Below, piece after piece: positions 44,760 to 56,560 of a stretch of 64,000 bases of DNA. The notes beneath the pieces were generated by a model. That model worked only from the letters and a program-made list of their open reading frames with translations. It made no database searches and was not told the DNA's origin. This stretch comes from Vigna angularis (taxonomy: Eukaryota > Streptophyta > Magnoliopsida > Fabales > Fabaceae), in NCBI RefSeq assembly GCF_016808095.1, contig NC_068978.1:29213306-29277305 (forward strand), in the 5' to 3' direction. The stretch's first letter is position 1. Every line of letters begins with the position of its first letter. The position numbers were made by a program, and so were the translations under genes.

Positions 44760-46082
44760 CTAATCCTTTATGGCAGGCCTATGGATTTCCATATGTTCCA
44801 CAAACTCATCTATATATTTTTGGTGCAGTTCTTTGTCCCCAAATATCTTACTCATCTCCTCTGCTTCACTTCTATAAGTTTTTTCCAACATCACCGATCT
44901 CAATGCATTGGCCAATGATTCCCTGGTGAACTTCCCATCATCTTCACTTCTCTGTACTTTGACCCCTACCCTTTTCTCTTCCATAAGCCTAGCATTTACA
45001 AATTGTTCAATTTGGAATGGCAACATAACAAGTGGACAACCAACTTGAAGACTCTCTATCACTGAACTCCAACCACAGTGTGTCAGGAATCCCCCAACAG
45101 ACTTGTGTGCTAAAATCCTCACCTGTGGTGCCCATCTTCTCCACACCAATCCCTTTCCTGAGTTATTCACAATCAAATCCTGCAACTCAACCTTAGAGGT
45201 GTTTTGCATTTTAAGAACCCAAAAAAAGGGAAAACCAGACATTTCTATTCCCATACTAATTTCAGTAAAGTCTTCATCGCTTAGTGTCACTTCACTTCCA
45301 AAAGCTACATACATCACTGACCCTTCTTCCTGTTTGCCTAACCAATTAAGTATGGTATCCAAGTTTTCATCATTCCTGTCTTCACTGAACTGTAATGAAG
45401 GTGGCAATAACCCAACTGGAATCACCGGTTTACTATACATACTTTTACAAACTTTGAGAGCCTCACCTTCAATCTCCATACAACTTCTTGAAGCAATAAC
45501 TTGAGCAGCATCAGAAGTTGTAAGGACTCGAAACACGTCAGAAACCCCCGATTCATTTGACTCATTATGCTCTTCAGGAATATCTTTGCTCCACGAAGAC
45601 TCACTGCCACTGGTTGTTCTTCTAATAAACTCAAAAAAAGTAGTCATACCAGATGCACTAAAAATACAGAATGAGATGCATGAGATTCCTAGCTTAGAAG
45701 TTGTTGGCGGCAACCAATACGGTGCAAAGTCGTATATTATCCAATGGGGTTTGCATCTCTCCAGAAACTTGGCCAAAGGTTGTTGAAGACCATCAAAAGC
45801 CAGCTTCAGGTATGGAATGAGGTGATGAGGAATGTCCATTGTGGCCTCTGCATTTTCTGGGAGTTTGTCAACACGGGGCAGTGGCAGTTCTATCAGATCC
45901 ACCAAAGGTTGCAAGTTTTCAGGCACTTTTGGTAGGCGATGGATATTTCTAGGTGTGGAAATGAAAGAAATTTTGTGACCCTTTTGAGCTATGAGTTTTG
46001 CAAGCTCAAAATATGGACCAATATGACCAAATGCTAGCCATGGAAACACCACAATGTGAAGCTTCTCGCGCTGCTCCGCCAT
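44760..46082 (-). CDS. UDP-glycosyltransferase, UGT91-like, copy 3
   Basis: 440 residues, single exon, start MAEQREKLHIVVFPWLAFGH with H20 and D118 present. The PSPG box runs W317-Q360 with HCGW intact (335-338). Its last pair reads EQ instead of DQ, a conservative change at the sugar-contact position. It keeps 12 more residues than copies 1 and 2 in the variable loop (GMTTFFEFIRRTTSGSESSW and on, about 145-177), so it is closer to the ancestral form but still shorter than typical UGT91 proteins. Likely active on a glycosylated specialised metabolite, possibly with altered donor choice. The gene-proximal 5' flank carries a TATA-like TCTATATATT (46146-46155 inverted). Confidence 0.9.
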   Translation of the reverse strand: MAEQREKLHIVVFPWLAFGHIGPYFELAKLIAQKGHKISFISTPRNIHRLPKVPENLQPLVDLIELPLPRVDKLPENAEATMDIPHHLIPYLKLAFDGLQQPLAKFLERCKPHWIIYDFAPYWLPPTTSKLGISCISFCIFSASGMTTFFEFIRRTTSGSESSWSKDIPEEHNESNESGVSDVFRVLTTSDAAQVIASRSCMEIEGEALKVCKSMYSKPVIPVGLLPPSLQFSEDRNDENLDTILNWLGKQEEGSVMYVAFGSEVTLSDEDFTEISMGIEMSGFPFFWVLKMQNTSKVELQDLIVNNSGKGLVWRRWAPQVRILAHKSVGGFLTHCGWSSVIESLQVGCPLVMLPFQIEQFVNARLMEEKRVGVKVQRSEDDGKFTRESLANALRSVMLEKTYRSEAEEMSKIFGDKELHQKYIDEFVEHMEIHRPAIKD

Positions 46083-47514
46083 GGATATGCTTTGTGTTTA
46101 AGCACGAACTTGTGATTCTTTATCATGAATCGTTATTTATTTTCCAATATATAGAAAATATCAACTTTAAATCGGATCATTTTGGATCACTTCATTTTAA
46201 GGTTTTTTTTTTTTGTTTTATTAGTATTCGATTTTAAAAATAAAAATATTGGGTATGAATAAGGTCCACAAATAAATAATAAGTTCAATAAATCATAAAA
46301 AAAACTGAACAAAAAAAATTAAAATTAAACAAGAGAGAGAAAATACTGAACAGGAGAAGAGAGAAAAAAAAAATACAGACACATTAACATGGATTTAACG
46401 CAATTACTATCAACTTAACGAAATGATCTTATTCATGTACTTTTTATAATATACTATCTAATGTCTTTATTTTTAAAACCGTATTAAAAGAGAATTTAAC
46501 CTTAGGAACAAAGTAAGCATTTGTTTTTTTGTTTACGTTCATTGGGGGCCTCTCTTGTCAAGTTTCGCACAGGACCTGAATTGGAGATAACGGTCTAAAT
46601 AATAGTGACACGTGGTCCTTGAAATCCATCATATCTGTAGGTTAAATGCTAAAAATATATTATGCAAAACAATTTAAAGAATAGACTCCGTAAAAATATA
46701 AAAACTCATTGGTAGACTCATCCAATATGGAGTCTTCATATTATGTTTCTCTTCAAATGACAATATGTAGATAGTTTAATAATTAATTTAGTTGGAAAGA
46801 AAATTACATGAAATAAATTAAAAGAAATTTTGTTTCTCTAATTTTTAATTTATTTTTAGTTTATTTTTTTCAAATATTTATTTATTTATTATTTTATATC
46901 ATATTTTAATTTTTATTACTGTTATATTAGTATTATCACGTTCTTATATTATTATTAAATATTATACTGTTGAACTCTTTAGCTTCTAGATTTTGTTTCT
47001 ATTTTAAATACAAAAATTCTCAAATATTAGAATTATGTAAAACTTGTTTACGAACATTAAAATGGTCTATTAAAAACGTATCATTTTTTTTACAATTATT
47101 TTACATTTTGAATTTTCAATTCAAATTTTGTTACTATATTTTTATAGTTTTTTTTGTGTGATTTTGAATTTCAAATTTAAACATTATTATCATATGTTTC
47201 AAATTTCAAAATTTGATGATATGAATCTTACTTTAAAAAAAAATCAAAATTAAAATCCTTAGTTATTTTTAGATCTTTAAAAGTTTGAAAAATTTATAAT
47301 TTTCACTGTTTTTTTTTAATATTACACTTATGTATGTTATCAAAGTTATCTTTAAAATTATTATTTAAATTTAACATAAATGTATTATAATTTTAAATTA
47401 AGTATTATTTCTTATATTTTATTATTCAGTTTATTAACATGTCATTATTCATTTATTTATTTATGTTTTTACGTCATATTTTATTTTTTATTATTATTAT
47501 ATTAGGATTATTAA

Positions 47515-47606
<92 letters not shown>

Positions 47607-47785
47607 CATGTATCACAATGTATTATTATATTATTAGGAATCATCAAAGCTTTATTTTGTTTCATCTTAAATGTGAAGTCTGCACAAATGTTAGAATAAA
47701 TGAAAGGTGTTCGGAGATATTTAATTGGTCTATTAAAAATGTTCGGAGATTATAATAAATATATTAGTAATATTATTTCGTTATA
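46083..47785. other. AT-rich 5' spacer of UGT91 copy 3
   Basis: 46083-46160 and 46530-46640 are pieces of the shared UGT91 5' flank, the latter including CTCTCTTGTCAAGTTTCGCA and CACGTGGTCCTTGAAATCC. The rest is AT-rich with a (TTA)n tract at 47517-47606. No gene is visible. Confidence 0.55.
47517..47606. repeat. (TTA)n microsatellite
   Basis: About 30 uninterrupted TTA/ATT units. Confidence 0.95.
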
Positions 47786-47960
47786 TTGTGTTTAAGCATG
47801 AACATGTGGCTTCTTTATTTTTGGTTATTTATTCTCCAGTATATAGAGGGACCAGTTTGAATATTTACTATTCATGATAACCTTTTTTATATTTTATTTA
47901 TTATGGTCATTATTGTCTCTCTTGTCAAGTTTCACACATGGGTACCAACCTCTTTTTGAC
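47786..47960 (-). repeat. Orphan UGT91 5' flank without a gene
   Basis: TTGTGTTTAAGCATGAACAT, GTGGCTTCTTTA, a TATATAGAGGGACC stretch and GTCTCTCTTGTCAAGTTTCA reproduce the promoter flank of the UGT91 copies. The expected coding start (CCGCCATGG on the + strand) is replaced by unrelated AT-rich sequence at 47785. Confidence 0.7.
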
Positions 47961-49483
47961 AATAATAGAAGGTAATTAATGTTTTGGACCTAAAATTTTC
48001 TAAATTATTTATCTTCTAATAAAATCGTTGTCACATTTTTTTATTACCAATTTACTTGGTAAGAGTACTCCATACTAGAAGTAAATGAGTAAACCAATAG
48101 AAGAGATTAAAAAAATATATTGTAATGTTACTTGATGGTTTTATAAAATTTAAAACATTAAGTACATTGTTTAATATTTACATCAAAACTTTATACATCA
48201 TATACAGCTAATCGAAAGAAAGTATAGTGTATTAATATAAAGTGGAATGGCTACGGTTACTGTAGAATTGGTAAACAATTAATGGGTTGGGAGTTTGCAT
48301 CAATGTAATTAGGTGTTTCTTTCTGCACCCATCAATTTTTTTACTGCACTCCATCATAGGTTTCCAGAAATTTTGATCTGAAATAAGGATGGGATGAGTG
48401 GCTTCAGAAAATATATTTCCATATTATTGTTGCATTGAAATTTCCTATCATAAAGATTTAATTATTTGGTCCCATATCTACCTTTTATTTTTCCTTATTT
48501 TAGAGTTCGGAACCAGTGAAATCATGACCAAAATCCAAGACAAAATATGAATTGTTTTGTTACTGTATTATTTTCACTATAAAGACATGTGATATATGTA
48601 ATAGATAATATGAATCGGTTTTAATCAACCGATGAATTTGATTTCTAGATACAGAAAAATTATACTTTCACAAACATAAATTTTTTATATTAATTTGATA
48701 TTATACTTCCTTATTTTTTATTTTCTTCTATTTTAAAAAATATAAAAATTTATTTTTTTATAATCATTTTACCTTTATACTGTCTGTTAAATAAATATAA
48801 AAGTATGTCATTATACATCAATCCTAAGCATATTATACTTGATGTTTTCTTCCTCGTCTTTTTCATCATTCCAATGTTCTTTTGTGTTCTAGACGTATAT
48901 AAGTAGCTGAATTCCATTTCATTGGATTTGGATGTAATGTACCTAAATTCTTTGTAATTTCAATAGAATATCTTTCATTATTATTGTATTTTACCCTTCT
49001 TATTCAAGTGCATAATGGAATATTTGTGTCTAATCATTAGAAAATATTTTGGAACCTAAACATGAATAGAACAACCAAAAGATTTGGTTATAGACATAGA
49101 TCAAAGTTGTTGGTCATTCTAGACATCATTTCTTAGTGCAAATCTTGTGTTTGAATATCTAACATATTAGTATTTTCATATAAGGATTTATACTATAAGA
49201 AACGCATGAGTTATCAGCGGACTTTTATCGACGACCCTAAGGCCGTTGGTAATACTTTGATAATTTTAAATATCGACAACATGATTTTAAATACCGACGA
49301 TCATAGGGTCTTCTATAATTGACTCGATGATTAAAACCCAGGGATTTCCCTCCCTAAATCGATTTGGTTGACCAGAAAACCTATTTTCCCTCTCTCTTGT
49401 TGGCTTTATTTCCTCGTGCACATTGAATTGTGTGACATTGGAAGTTAATTGCAAATTGAATGGCTTATGTAAATCCTGTTACA
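47961..49483. other. AT-rich spacer
   Basis: No gene. 49195-49330 has short ACCGACGATC / ATCGACGACC motifs like those of the element at 29180-30155 and may be a small remnant of that family. Confidence 0.45.
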
Positions 49484-49988
49484 TGAATGTGCAATTGAAT
49501 GGAAAAATATATACGACTTGAGGTGGATTAGAAAACCCGTATTTGAATTGAATGGAAAATTTCACTGTTGCGTGAAATGCAAATCAAGAACTTGAATTGA
49601 AAAATCAATCTTATGAGGTAAATTGAAATTATGGTTTACATTTCATTTATGAAATATAATAATTTATTTATGTGAATAATGTAAGTTTATTTATTTGAGA
49701 TTAAACATGATGTTATTCACTAAAGTAACCAAAATCTTAAAGTTATTTGATTTCAAATTGTTAATGATTATTAATTCACATATTCAAAGTGATGGAATGG
49801 GAAAGCCATACCTGCTTTAGACGTATATTCTGATGTGATATTTACCGTTAGAAATCAGCTCAGTCAAACTCACTCCAAAATGTTTATATTGGAAATCACA
49901 CGTAACGAAACTTAAACTTATCCATCAATTAGACATAATAACGACCAACAAACAACCTTAAAACTTACGCATCAATAAATTACAAATA
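49484..49988. repeat. Duplicated spacer and UGT91 3' flank without a gene
   Basis: 49484-49695 copies 28212-28425. 49780-49988 matches the 3' flank of UGT91 copy 3 (44325-44540), including AAACAACCTTAAAACTTACG. The flank resumes after the Mutator-like insertion at 50755-50790 (AATAAACCATAACATAAATT), but no UGT coding sequence follows. Confidence 0.7.
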
Positions 49989-50744
49989 GGTTTAATGATT
50001 CGGTAACTTCTAATTTTAGGACATAATTTCAAATATGACCCCTATTTATTGGTTTTCTCAATTGTATCCTTAATTTTGAAAAATTAAAACAAATAGAACC
50101 CTAGCGTTAAATTAGACAAACATAGCTAGACTGACGTATAAGTGGCACACTGACGGTAGTGTTTTAAATGAAGTGGCAAGGGTTAAGGTAGTCTGACATG
50201 TAGGTTTCTGCAATTGTAAGATTAGTTTCGCGATAAAGTCTCGAGATTTATCTACTCCAGAAGGCAGCACCACCGTGTGGGAAGAAGCAACACCGCCACC
50301 AACGTTGTTGGAGGAGAAAGTAAGGGCGTTGTTGTTACTATTGTCCAATGGGAAACCTGACCACGCTAGCATCCACGCTAGCACCATCTCCAGCATTGTC
50401 GTCAACATCCACAGCTAGCACCGTCGTCATTGATGGACATTTGATCAACCCTAAAACTCTCGAACAAAATCCCTATAGAAAAAAATTCATTTTAATTAAC
50501 TTTTCTCAATTTCTTTATTTTAAAAAAAAATCCATGTTAGACTAACTTAACATTTGCCACGTCATTTAAAATACTACCGTCAACATGTCACGTATACGCC
50601 GGTCTAAATGTGTTTGTCCAATTTAACGACAAAACTCTATTTGTTTCAATTTTTCAAAATTAAGGACTCAATTGAGAAAACCAATAAGTATGGGTCCTAT
50701 TTGAGATTCTGCCCTAAAATTAGGACCTACTGAATCATTAAACC
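49989..50744. mobile_element. Mutator-like element with long terminal inverted repeats
   Basis: 756 bp. The first and last 165 bp or so are inverted copies (GGTTTAATGATTCGGTAACT at the left; the right end inverted reads GGTTTAATGATTCAGTAGGT). Target duplication is 9-10 bp, ATTACAAATA (49979-49988) / ATTAAAAATA (50745-50754). The intact flank in copies 2 and 3 shows the uninterrupted site. No transposase. Related single ends lie at 22040 and 60274. Confidence 0.88.
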
Positions 50745-50789
50745 ATTAAAAATAATAAACCATAACATAAATTTTATATGAATCAAACC

Positions 50790-51677
50790 GCAAGGAAATG
50801 ACTCACTTTTGTGAACTTGAAAGAGTTGATGGAAACATAAAGAAAAAAGTTAACAAATTGTTATGAGAAATTTTATGAATGGAAGTTGCAACGTTTTGAA
50901 AGGGTTCGAAATCCAAATGTATTAACCGTTTTCTTTGAGTTCGTGTCATTCCTTCAAGCTTTTCAACATAAGAATCAAACCTTGAAGGAGCTAATACAAA
51001 CTCAAACAAAAAAGTTGACACAAAGAAACCTTGAAGGAGTTTTACGAGAAATTTTATAAATGGAGGTGTAGAGGTTATCCAAGGCTCTAAAACTGTATTT
51101 ATAGAAAAAAAAGAATAATTGTTGATGTGCGGTAAGCCTTTGGCGTACAAGGACGTTTTATGGGTTCGTTTAGAAAAAATAAAAAGCATAATTTCTAACA
51201 AATAAAACTTCGAATTCATAAAAGAATTCGACGTTTCGTGGTAAGTTTAAAAGAAAAAAATAATAAAAAATGGACTAAGGCTTTGGCTTCAGGCTGACAA
51301 TAAAACGTCGAAGCCCTTACCAATTCGACGTTTGTGGGTTGATTTAAAACAAAAATAAAAAAATAATTGTTGGCTATAATATACAACGTCCAACATTTGT
51401 TATGGTTGACGTCATATTTAGTAAATCACTATTTAGTATTTATTTATTTTGTAGTAGACGTCTACTATTTCCTTAGCTGAGATGTGATTAAGGTCATTGT
51501 TTTATGTCGTGTTTGTTTATGGTTTGATGTTATTTCCTTTAAGACAACAATTATGAAAACCAATCGACGTGGAACGAATGAATTTATTTACAGCAATGCC
51601 ACCGACCATTGTTAACGTTGGTTATTCTGCTATAGGATGTTGAACGCGTGACGTTATATGCGATTTTTGTACTAGTG
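50790..51677 (-). mobile_element. CACTA-type element, remnant
   Basis: The right end, ACGTTATATGCGATTTTTGT followed by ACTAGTG, is the terminus of the CACTA family seen at 40235 and 41583. The interior repeats TTCGACGTTT-type motifs. The left terminus is not recognisable and the boundary is approximate. It occupies the place where a UGT91 gene would be expected between the 3' flank (to 50790) and the 5' flank (from 51678). Confidence 0.6.
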
Positions 51678-51800
51678 TAACCTCTTGATTGTTCATCAGG
51701 GTCTCTTTTGTCAAGTTTTACAGAGTTGTGCCAACCTTTTGAACCACAATAAAGGTATGGTAATGGCTTCAATAGTCACACATGGTCCTTGAAAACCATC
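51678..51800 (-). repeat. Orphan UGT91 5' flank, distal part
   Basis: GGTCTCTTTTGTCAAGTTTT, then CAATAGTCACACATGGTCCT and TGAAAACCATCA, match the distal 5' flank of copy 3 at 46545-46640. No UGT gene is attached. Confidence 0.65.
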
Positions 51801-51839
51801 AGTGTGTGGAGGGATATATTATTATCAAAGGATGGGGAA

Positions 51840-52484
51840 TGGAGAAAGTTTAATAAGGAAACTATAACAAAAAATGATTAAGTGTGGTGGAGAGATTAAG
51901 AGCAAGTAACAAGAGCAATATCCAATTGGTTTGACAATAATCTAACATGGAGATTAAGAAAGGGGACAAAGATTAAATTTTGTCACGATAAGAGTAATGA
52001 AGAATTATCGTGGCTAAAAAATATCCTATATTGTATAACAATTCAATTGATATGCAATTTTTGGTCTCAGAGATGAGTAATTGGAATAATATGATGTGGG
52101 AAAGAAAATTTAGATGGAGAAAGGATGGTTTGAGTGGGAATTAAATTAAGTTAATGGATTTAGGGAAGAAATCTCACAATATAGATCATCAACTCAAGAA
52201 TAAGACACCTAGGAATGGAAGGGAGAAGAGGCCAAAATTTTTCTATTATGTCAACTTATAATATCATACAAAATAATTGAAATGGGAAACAAATTGATAT
52301 TTGTTGTACAATTTGGAAATTAAAAGATCTCCCATGTCAATCACTTTGTTTGGAGAGTGAATTTGAATTACGTAGCCATAAAAGATAATTTAGATTAGAG
52401 AGGGGTGCAATTATCTTGCAATTTATGCATCTTGTGTTGTGCATCTCAAGAATCAGTTTAACATCTTTTCTTTGAGTGTATGGT
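51840..52484 (+). pseudogene. LINE (non-LTR retrotransposon) 3' coding fragment, left part
   Basis: In shifting frames with stops, the + strand keeps recognisable pieces of the C-terminal part of plant LINE ORF2: NWFDNNLTWRLRKGTKIKF, then EMSNWNNMMWERKFRWRKD, then cysteine/histidine-region sequence of the zinc-binding domain found after LINE reverse transcriptases. It is interrupted at 52485 by an LTR element whose target duplication ATGGT shows that the sequence resumed at 58821. Confidence 0.6.
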
Positions 52485-52905
52485 TGTAACAGTACTTTTA
52501 TTGAACTGTTATAATATAAAACAACCAGAGAATATTCTGCAATAGAAAGTGTCTACTCAAAATGAACAAATGAACAATTTCAATATCCAGTATTTCCAAA
52601 GATGACAACAATGTATATAAACAAAAGTTCTTCACGTCATCCATGGCTATGCAAAATCTGATATGAAGAGGGAAAGGCAAATTAACAATTGTCAGAGAGA
52701 ATAGGGAATAACAGAGTAACAGATAGGTTCATACCACACACACACGTTCTCTCACTGCACAAATTCCTTCAATAAAATATTCTCCCTTCGTTGTGTCACG
52801 CTTTTCCTCATGACCTCATCTTGCAGATCATTAGCCATGTGTATTTTCTGTATAACAACTTTTCCTTCCTTATCTCTCTCTTCAGCATTTTCTGTGCATG
52901 TTACA
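52485..52905 (-). repeat. 3' LTR of the chromovirus-type element
   Basis: 421 bp, TG...CA on either strand, paired with 58396-58815. Confidence 0.9.
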
Positions 52906-53890
52906 ATACTCCTGTCATCAAAAGCAACCTTGTCCTCAAGGTTGAACTGCAGAAAAGACTCCTTAATTTCTTGAACATCCTTCCAAGTTGCTGCTGAAGG
53001 TCCCAAAGAGTCTCGATGAATTAACACTTGTGGAATCAATTTGGACTGACGCATGACTATGCGGGCATCTAAAAGCAAGAAAGGTTGTACTGAAGGACCA
53101 AACTCAGTTGTAGTGAGTGGCAAGGGTAAATATTGTTGCGAAGGACTCCCAAGAAATCTCTTAAGTAAAGAAATATGAAACACCGGGTGGATACGAGCGA
53201 AATATGGTAAATTGAGTTTATAAGCGACCTCACCAATATTGGAAATCACTTCAAAAGGGCCAAAATAATGCATACTTAATTTTTAAACTTTTCTCAAAAC
53301 CAGTTAATGTTGCCTATATGGTTGCAATTTCACAAGCACCCAATCTCCTATCTCAAAACACAAAAATCTACATCTTTTATCAGCTTGGGCTTTCATGTAC
53401 TATTGAGCCTTAAAAAAAATTGCTTTCAATTACTGCAACAAAACATCACGTTCCCGTAGTAACTCTTGAACAGAAACAGGATCTTGTACATTGGTTTCAT
53501 ATCTCAAAATCGAAGGAGGATCCTTACCATACAAAGCCTTGAAGGGTGATATGTGAAGACTATGATGCAATGAAGAATTATACCAGAATTGTGCCTATAG
53601 CAGCATTGAGCACCACCCTTTTGGATTATCAAAGACAAAGCACCTCAAGTACATCTTAAGAGTCTTGTTCAAAATTTCAATTTGGCCACCGGATTGTGGA
53701 TGATATGAAGAACTCATGGCTAAAGTAGTTCCTTGAGCCTTGAACAAGTGCTTCCAAAAAGAACTAAGAAGAATGCGATCACGATCTGAAACAATTGATT
53801 TGGGCAGCCCATAAAATTTAACAATATTATTAATAAATGGTATAAGCAGCTTTTAATGGAATAAAATGCCCAAACTTGGAGAGCCTATCT
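52906..53890 (-). pseudogene. Integrase and C-terminal chromodomain-like region, chromovirus element
   Basis: Reading leftwards: VVLDRLSKFGHFIPLK (integrase core), FYGLPKSIVSDRDR with the second catalytic aspartate, SSYHPQSGGQIEILNKTL with the catalytic glutamate, then the C-terminal part FGPFEVISNIGEVAYKLNLP and a chromodomain-like tail (GPSAATWKDVQEIKESF). The zinc-binding HHCC part and the first catalytic motif, expected between RNase H (ending about 53930) and 53890, are missing, so a deletion of some 200 codons is inferred. Stops and frame changes are scattered through it. Non-functional. Confidence 0.8.
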
Positions 53891-53894
53891 AGCA

Positions 53895-54263
53895 CTACCA
53901 TAATATTTGAAAAGTCATTGGAATTTGGAAGATTTGTGTAACCTCTTGAGTTAATTCAACAACCTTGTGTAGCCATTTATTGCATGGCATGGAGACTGCC
54001 ATCATAAAGCTACGTGAGAGGGCGTCAGCAGGAATATTCTCCTTCCCTGGTTTGTATTGGATTTTAAAATCAAAACCCAAAAATTTAGGTAACCATTGTT
54101 GTTGCTCTTGAGTTTGAAGCCTTTGTCCTAAAAGCTCTTTTAGGCTTTGTTGATATGTTTTAATTATAAATTTGTGGCCAAGAAGGTAATGACAAAACTT
54201 TGCCAAAGCCTTAGTGATGGCATAAAACTCAGGTGTATAAGTTGACTGCTTCTGCATGCGCAT
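53895..54263 (-). pseudogene. RNase H region, chromovirus element
   Basis: TYTPEFYAITKALAKFCHYL, then GHKFIIKT, FDFKIQYKPGKENIPADALS: a normal gypsy RNase H with the terminal aspartate motif. The frame is broken from the RT upstream (54264-54500 holds stops) and runs into the integrase deletion downstream. Confidence 0.8.
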
Positions 54264-54501
54264 AGATAACTTCTTAGAGAAATATGCAATTGGGTGATTC
54301 CCTTGACTTAAAATTGCTCCAATTCCAACTCCCCAAGCATCATTTTCTAAAATAAATGGCTCTTCAAAATTAGGAATGGCCAGGAGTTGTCATGATAGCC
54401 CTTTTTAAATTGGAAAAAGCTTTACCTACTGAGTCAGTCCAACAAAAAGCATCTTTTTTTTAACAGATTTGTCAAGGGTGCAGCCAACTGAGCATATCCT
54501 T

Positions 54502-55990
54502 TCACAAAACGACGGTAATACCCCGATAAACCAAGAAAACCACGCAACTGCTAGAAATTCTTTGGTTGAGGCCAATCTCTAATGGAATCAAGCTTAGATG
54601 TATCCATGGCGACACCATGCCAGAAAGAGTATGACCTAAATAATCAATTTCTTTAACCCCAAAAGAACACTTCGAAAAGCGCACGTACAATTTATGTTGC
54701 TGGAAAAGGTGCAATACCACTTCCAAATGAAAAAGATGATACTTCCATGAAGAACTATATATGAGGATGTCATCAAAGAAAACAAGAACGAATTTCCTCA
54801 ATATAACATTCATAAGAGCTGGAAATGTGGCTGGAGCATTCGTCAAGCCAAGGGGCATGACCAACCATTCGAAATTTCCATGATGTGTACGAAAAGCAGT
54901 CTTGTGTTTGTCTTCAAGGTTTAATAAAACTTGATGGTAACCAGAACGTAAATACAACTTTGAAAAGAAGGAAGCCCCAAATAATTCATAAATTAATTCA
55001 TCCACCATAGGAATGGAAAACTATCTTTGATAGTGATAACATTAAAAGCACGATAGTTGGTACATACACGCCAAGAACCATCCTTCTTCTTAACCAAGAT
55101 GATGGGAGAGGAAAAAGGACTCTTACTAAGTTGAATAATTCCTGCTCGAGCATATCAACTATTAACTTTTCTATTTCTTCTTTTTGGCTGTGAGGATAAT
55201 GATATGGTTTCACTTTGACAGGTCCAATACCCTCCACTAAAGGAATGGAATGATCATGTGCCCGCGATGGAGGTAAAGATGTCGGTGTGTCAAAAACATC
55301 AACATAATTACGCAAAATTGAAGCCAATTCAGGTTCCATTTCAACAGGTAACTCTGGAAAGGTCATGGGGGTTGGAGTGGGATCTACCATCTCCATTGTA
55401 TACACTTCATCTATGGAGTGAGTATTAACCATTCTACAAATATGATACAAATGAGCTTGCATTGGAATATGCTCTACGTCACCTTGTAAGGTAACAAATT
55501 GAGCATTATGGAAAAACTTCAGAGCCAATGTTGCATAATTAGCCACATGAGGTCCCATAGTCTTCAACCAACTAGCACCCAATATAAGATCAACACCTGA
55601 AATAGGAAGAATATAGACTAGAAATTGAAACGTATTTCCTTGAGCCTGAATAGTCAAGTTCTGAATCAAGCCGTTAGTAGTCATATAATTATCATTGCCC
55701 ACCATCACCTTGAATGTCGGAGCTGGGTCAACTGGGAGTTTTAAAAATTTTGCAATACGAGGTTGCAAAAAATTGTCCGAACTACCACCATCAATCAACA
55801 CTGAAATAGGTAAGGTGTCCACATAAGCTAAAAATCTGATGGTGCCCACACCAGTGCCTCCTTTTAGAATATTAAGAGATAAATGATGATTATCACCCTG
55901 GTTTTCCAATGACGAGTAGCTGACTAGTGTCAACAGAAACATGTCCTTCCTCATTACCAGGGTCCTCTAATTGCAACAACATGAACTGCC
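54502..55990 (-). pseudogene. Protease and reverse transcriptase region, chromovirus element
   Basis: Protease with the active site VLIDGGSSDNFL lies near 55800. RT follows in another frame: FFSKLYLRSGYHQV, PLGLTNAPATF and FFDDILIYS (catalytic DD). The first catalytic aspartate of RT, normally in the form KLDLRSGYHQ, is tyrosine here, so RT is inactive apart from the frame breaks near 55000. A zinc-knuckle-like FCDEKFTFNHRC just upstream (about 56000-56040) joins it to gag. Confidence 0.82.
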
Positions 55991-56077
55991 TGTTCAGACA
56001 TCTATGGTTGAACGTGAACTTTTCATCACAAAATTAACACAATTCTTTCTCCCTACGAATTTACATCTCAGCTGCAC

Positions 56078-56560
56078 TTATTTTTTTATAGTGGAATCCT
56101 TCAATGGTGGTGTATTAGGAGTTGGTAGTAATAGTGGAAGTGAAGATTTTAAAATGGATTTAGAGCTGGGCTGGGAAACATGATTGGAAACTGAAGTAAT
56201 AGGGGAATAACGTCGAATAGGCATTGGACTAGACTTTAATGTTGGCAAGTATCTCTCCTTATACAATTTGGTCAATCCAACCGCCTTCAACAACAAAGTT
56301 GGGGATAGAGCGATAACATCACGACGAATTTCAGTATGAAGACCACTCAAAAAGAAATTTAGCAAAGCATATGCTTGTAACCCAGATGATCTATTCGCAA
56401 GGGCCATAAATTTGAGGTAATACTCAGAAACGGAACCTGTTTGTTGTAATTTGAAAATAGTTGTTAATTTTGTCCACGTCGTTACTACCGAAAGACGTTG
56501 CAACATTTGAAACCAAGGTAACGACATCCTTCTCAAAGTGGATTGCAATAATATCCACTA
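56078..56560 (-). pseudogene. Gag region, downstream part, chromovirus element
   Basis: Continues gag after the solo LTR: LQSTLRRMSLPWFQML, GSVSEYYLKFMALANR, LLNFFLSGLHTEIRRDV, a standard gypsy gag core. Basic, serine/proline-rich tail. Confidence 0.75.

Noticed and set aside
47439..47699. 86-codon frame with a poly-tyrosine run
   Set aside because: It is a translation of the (TTA)n microsatellite.
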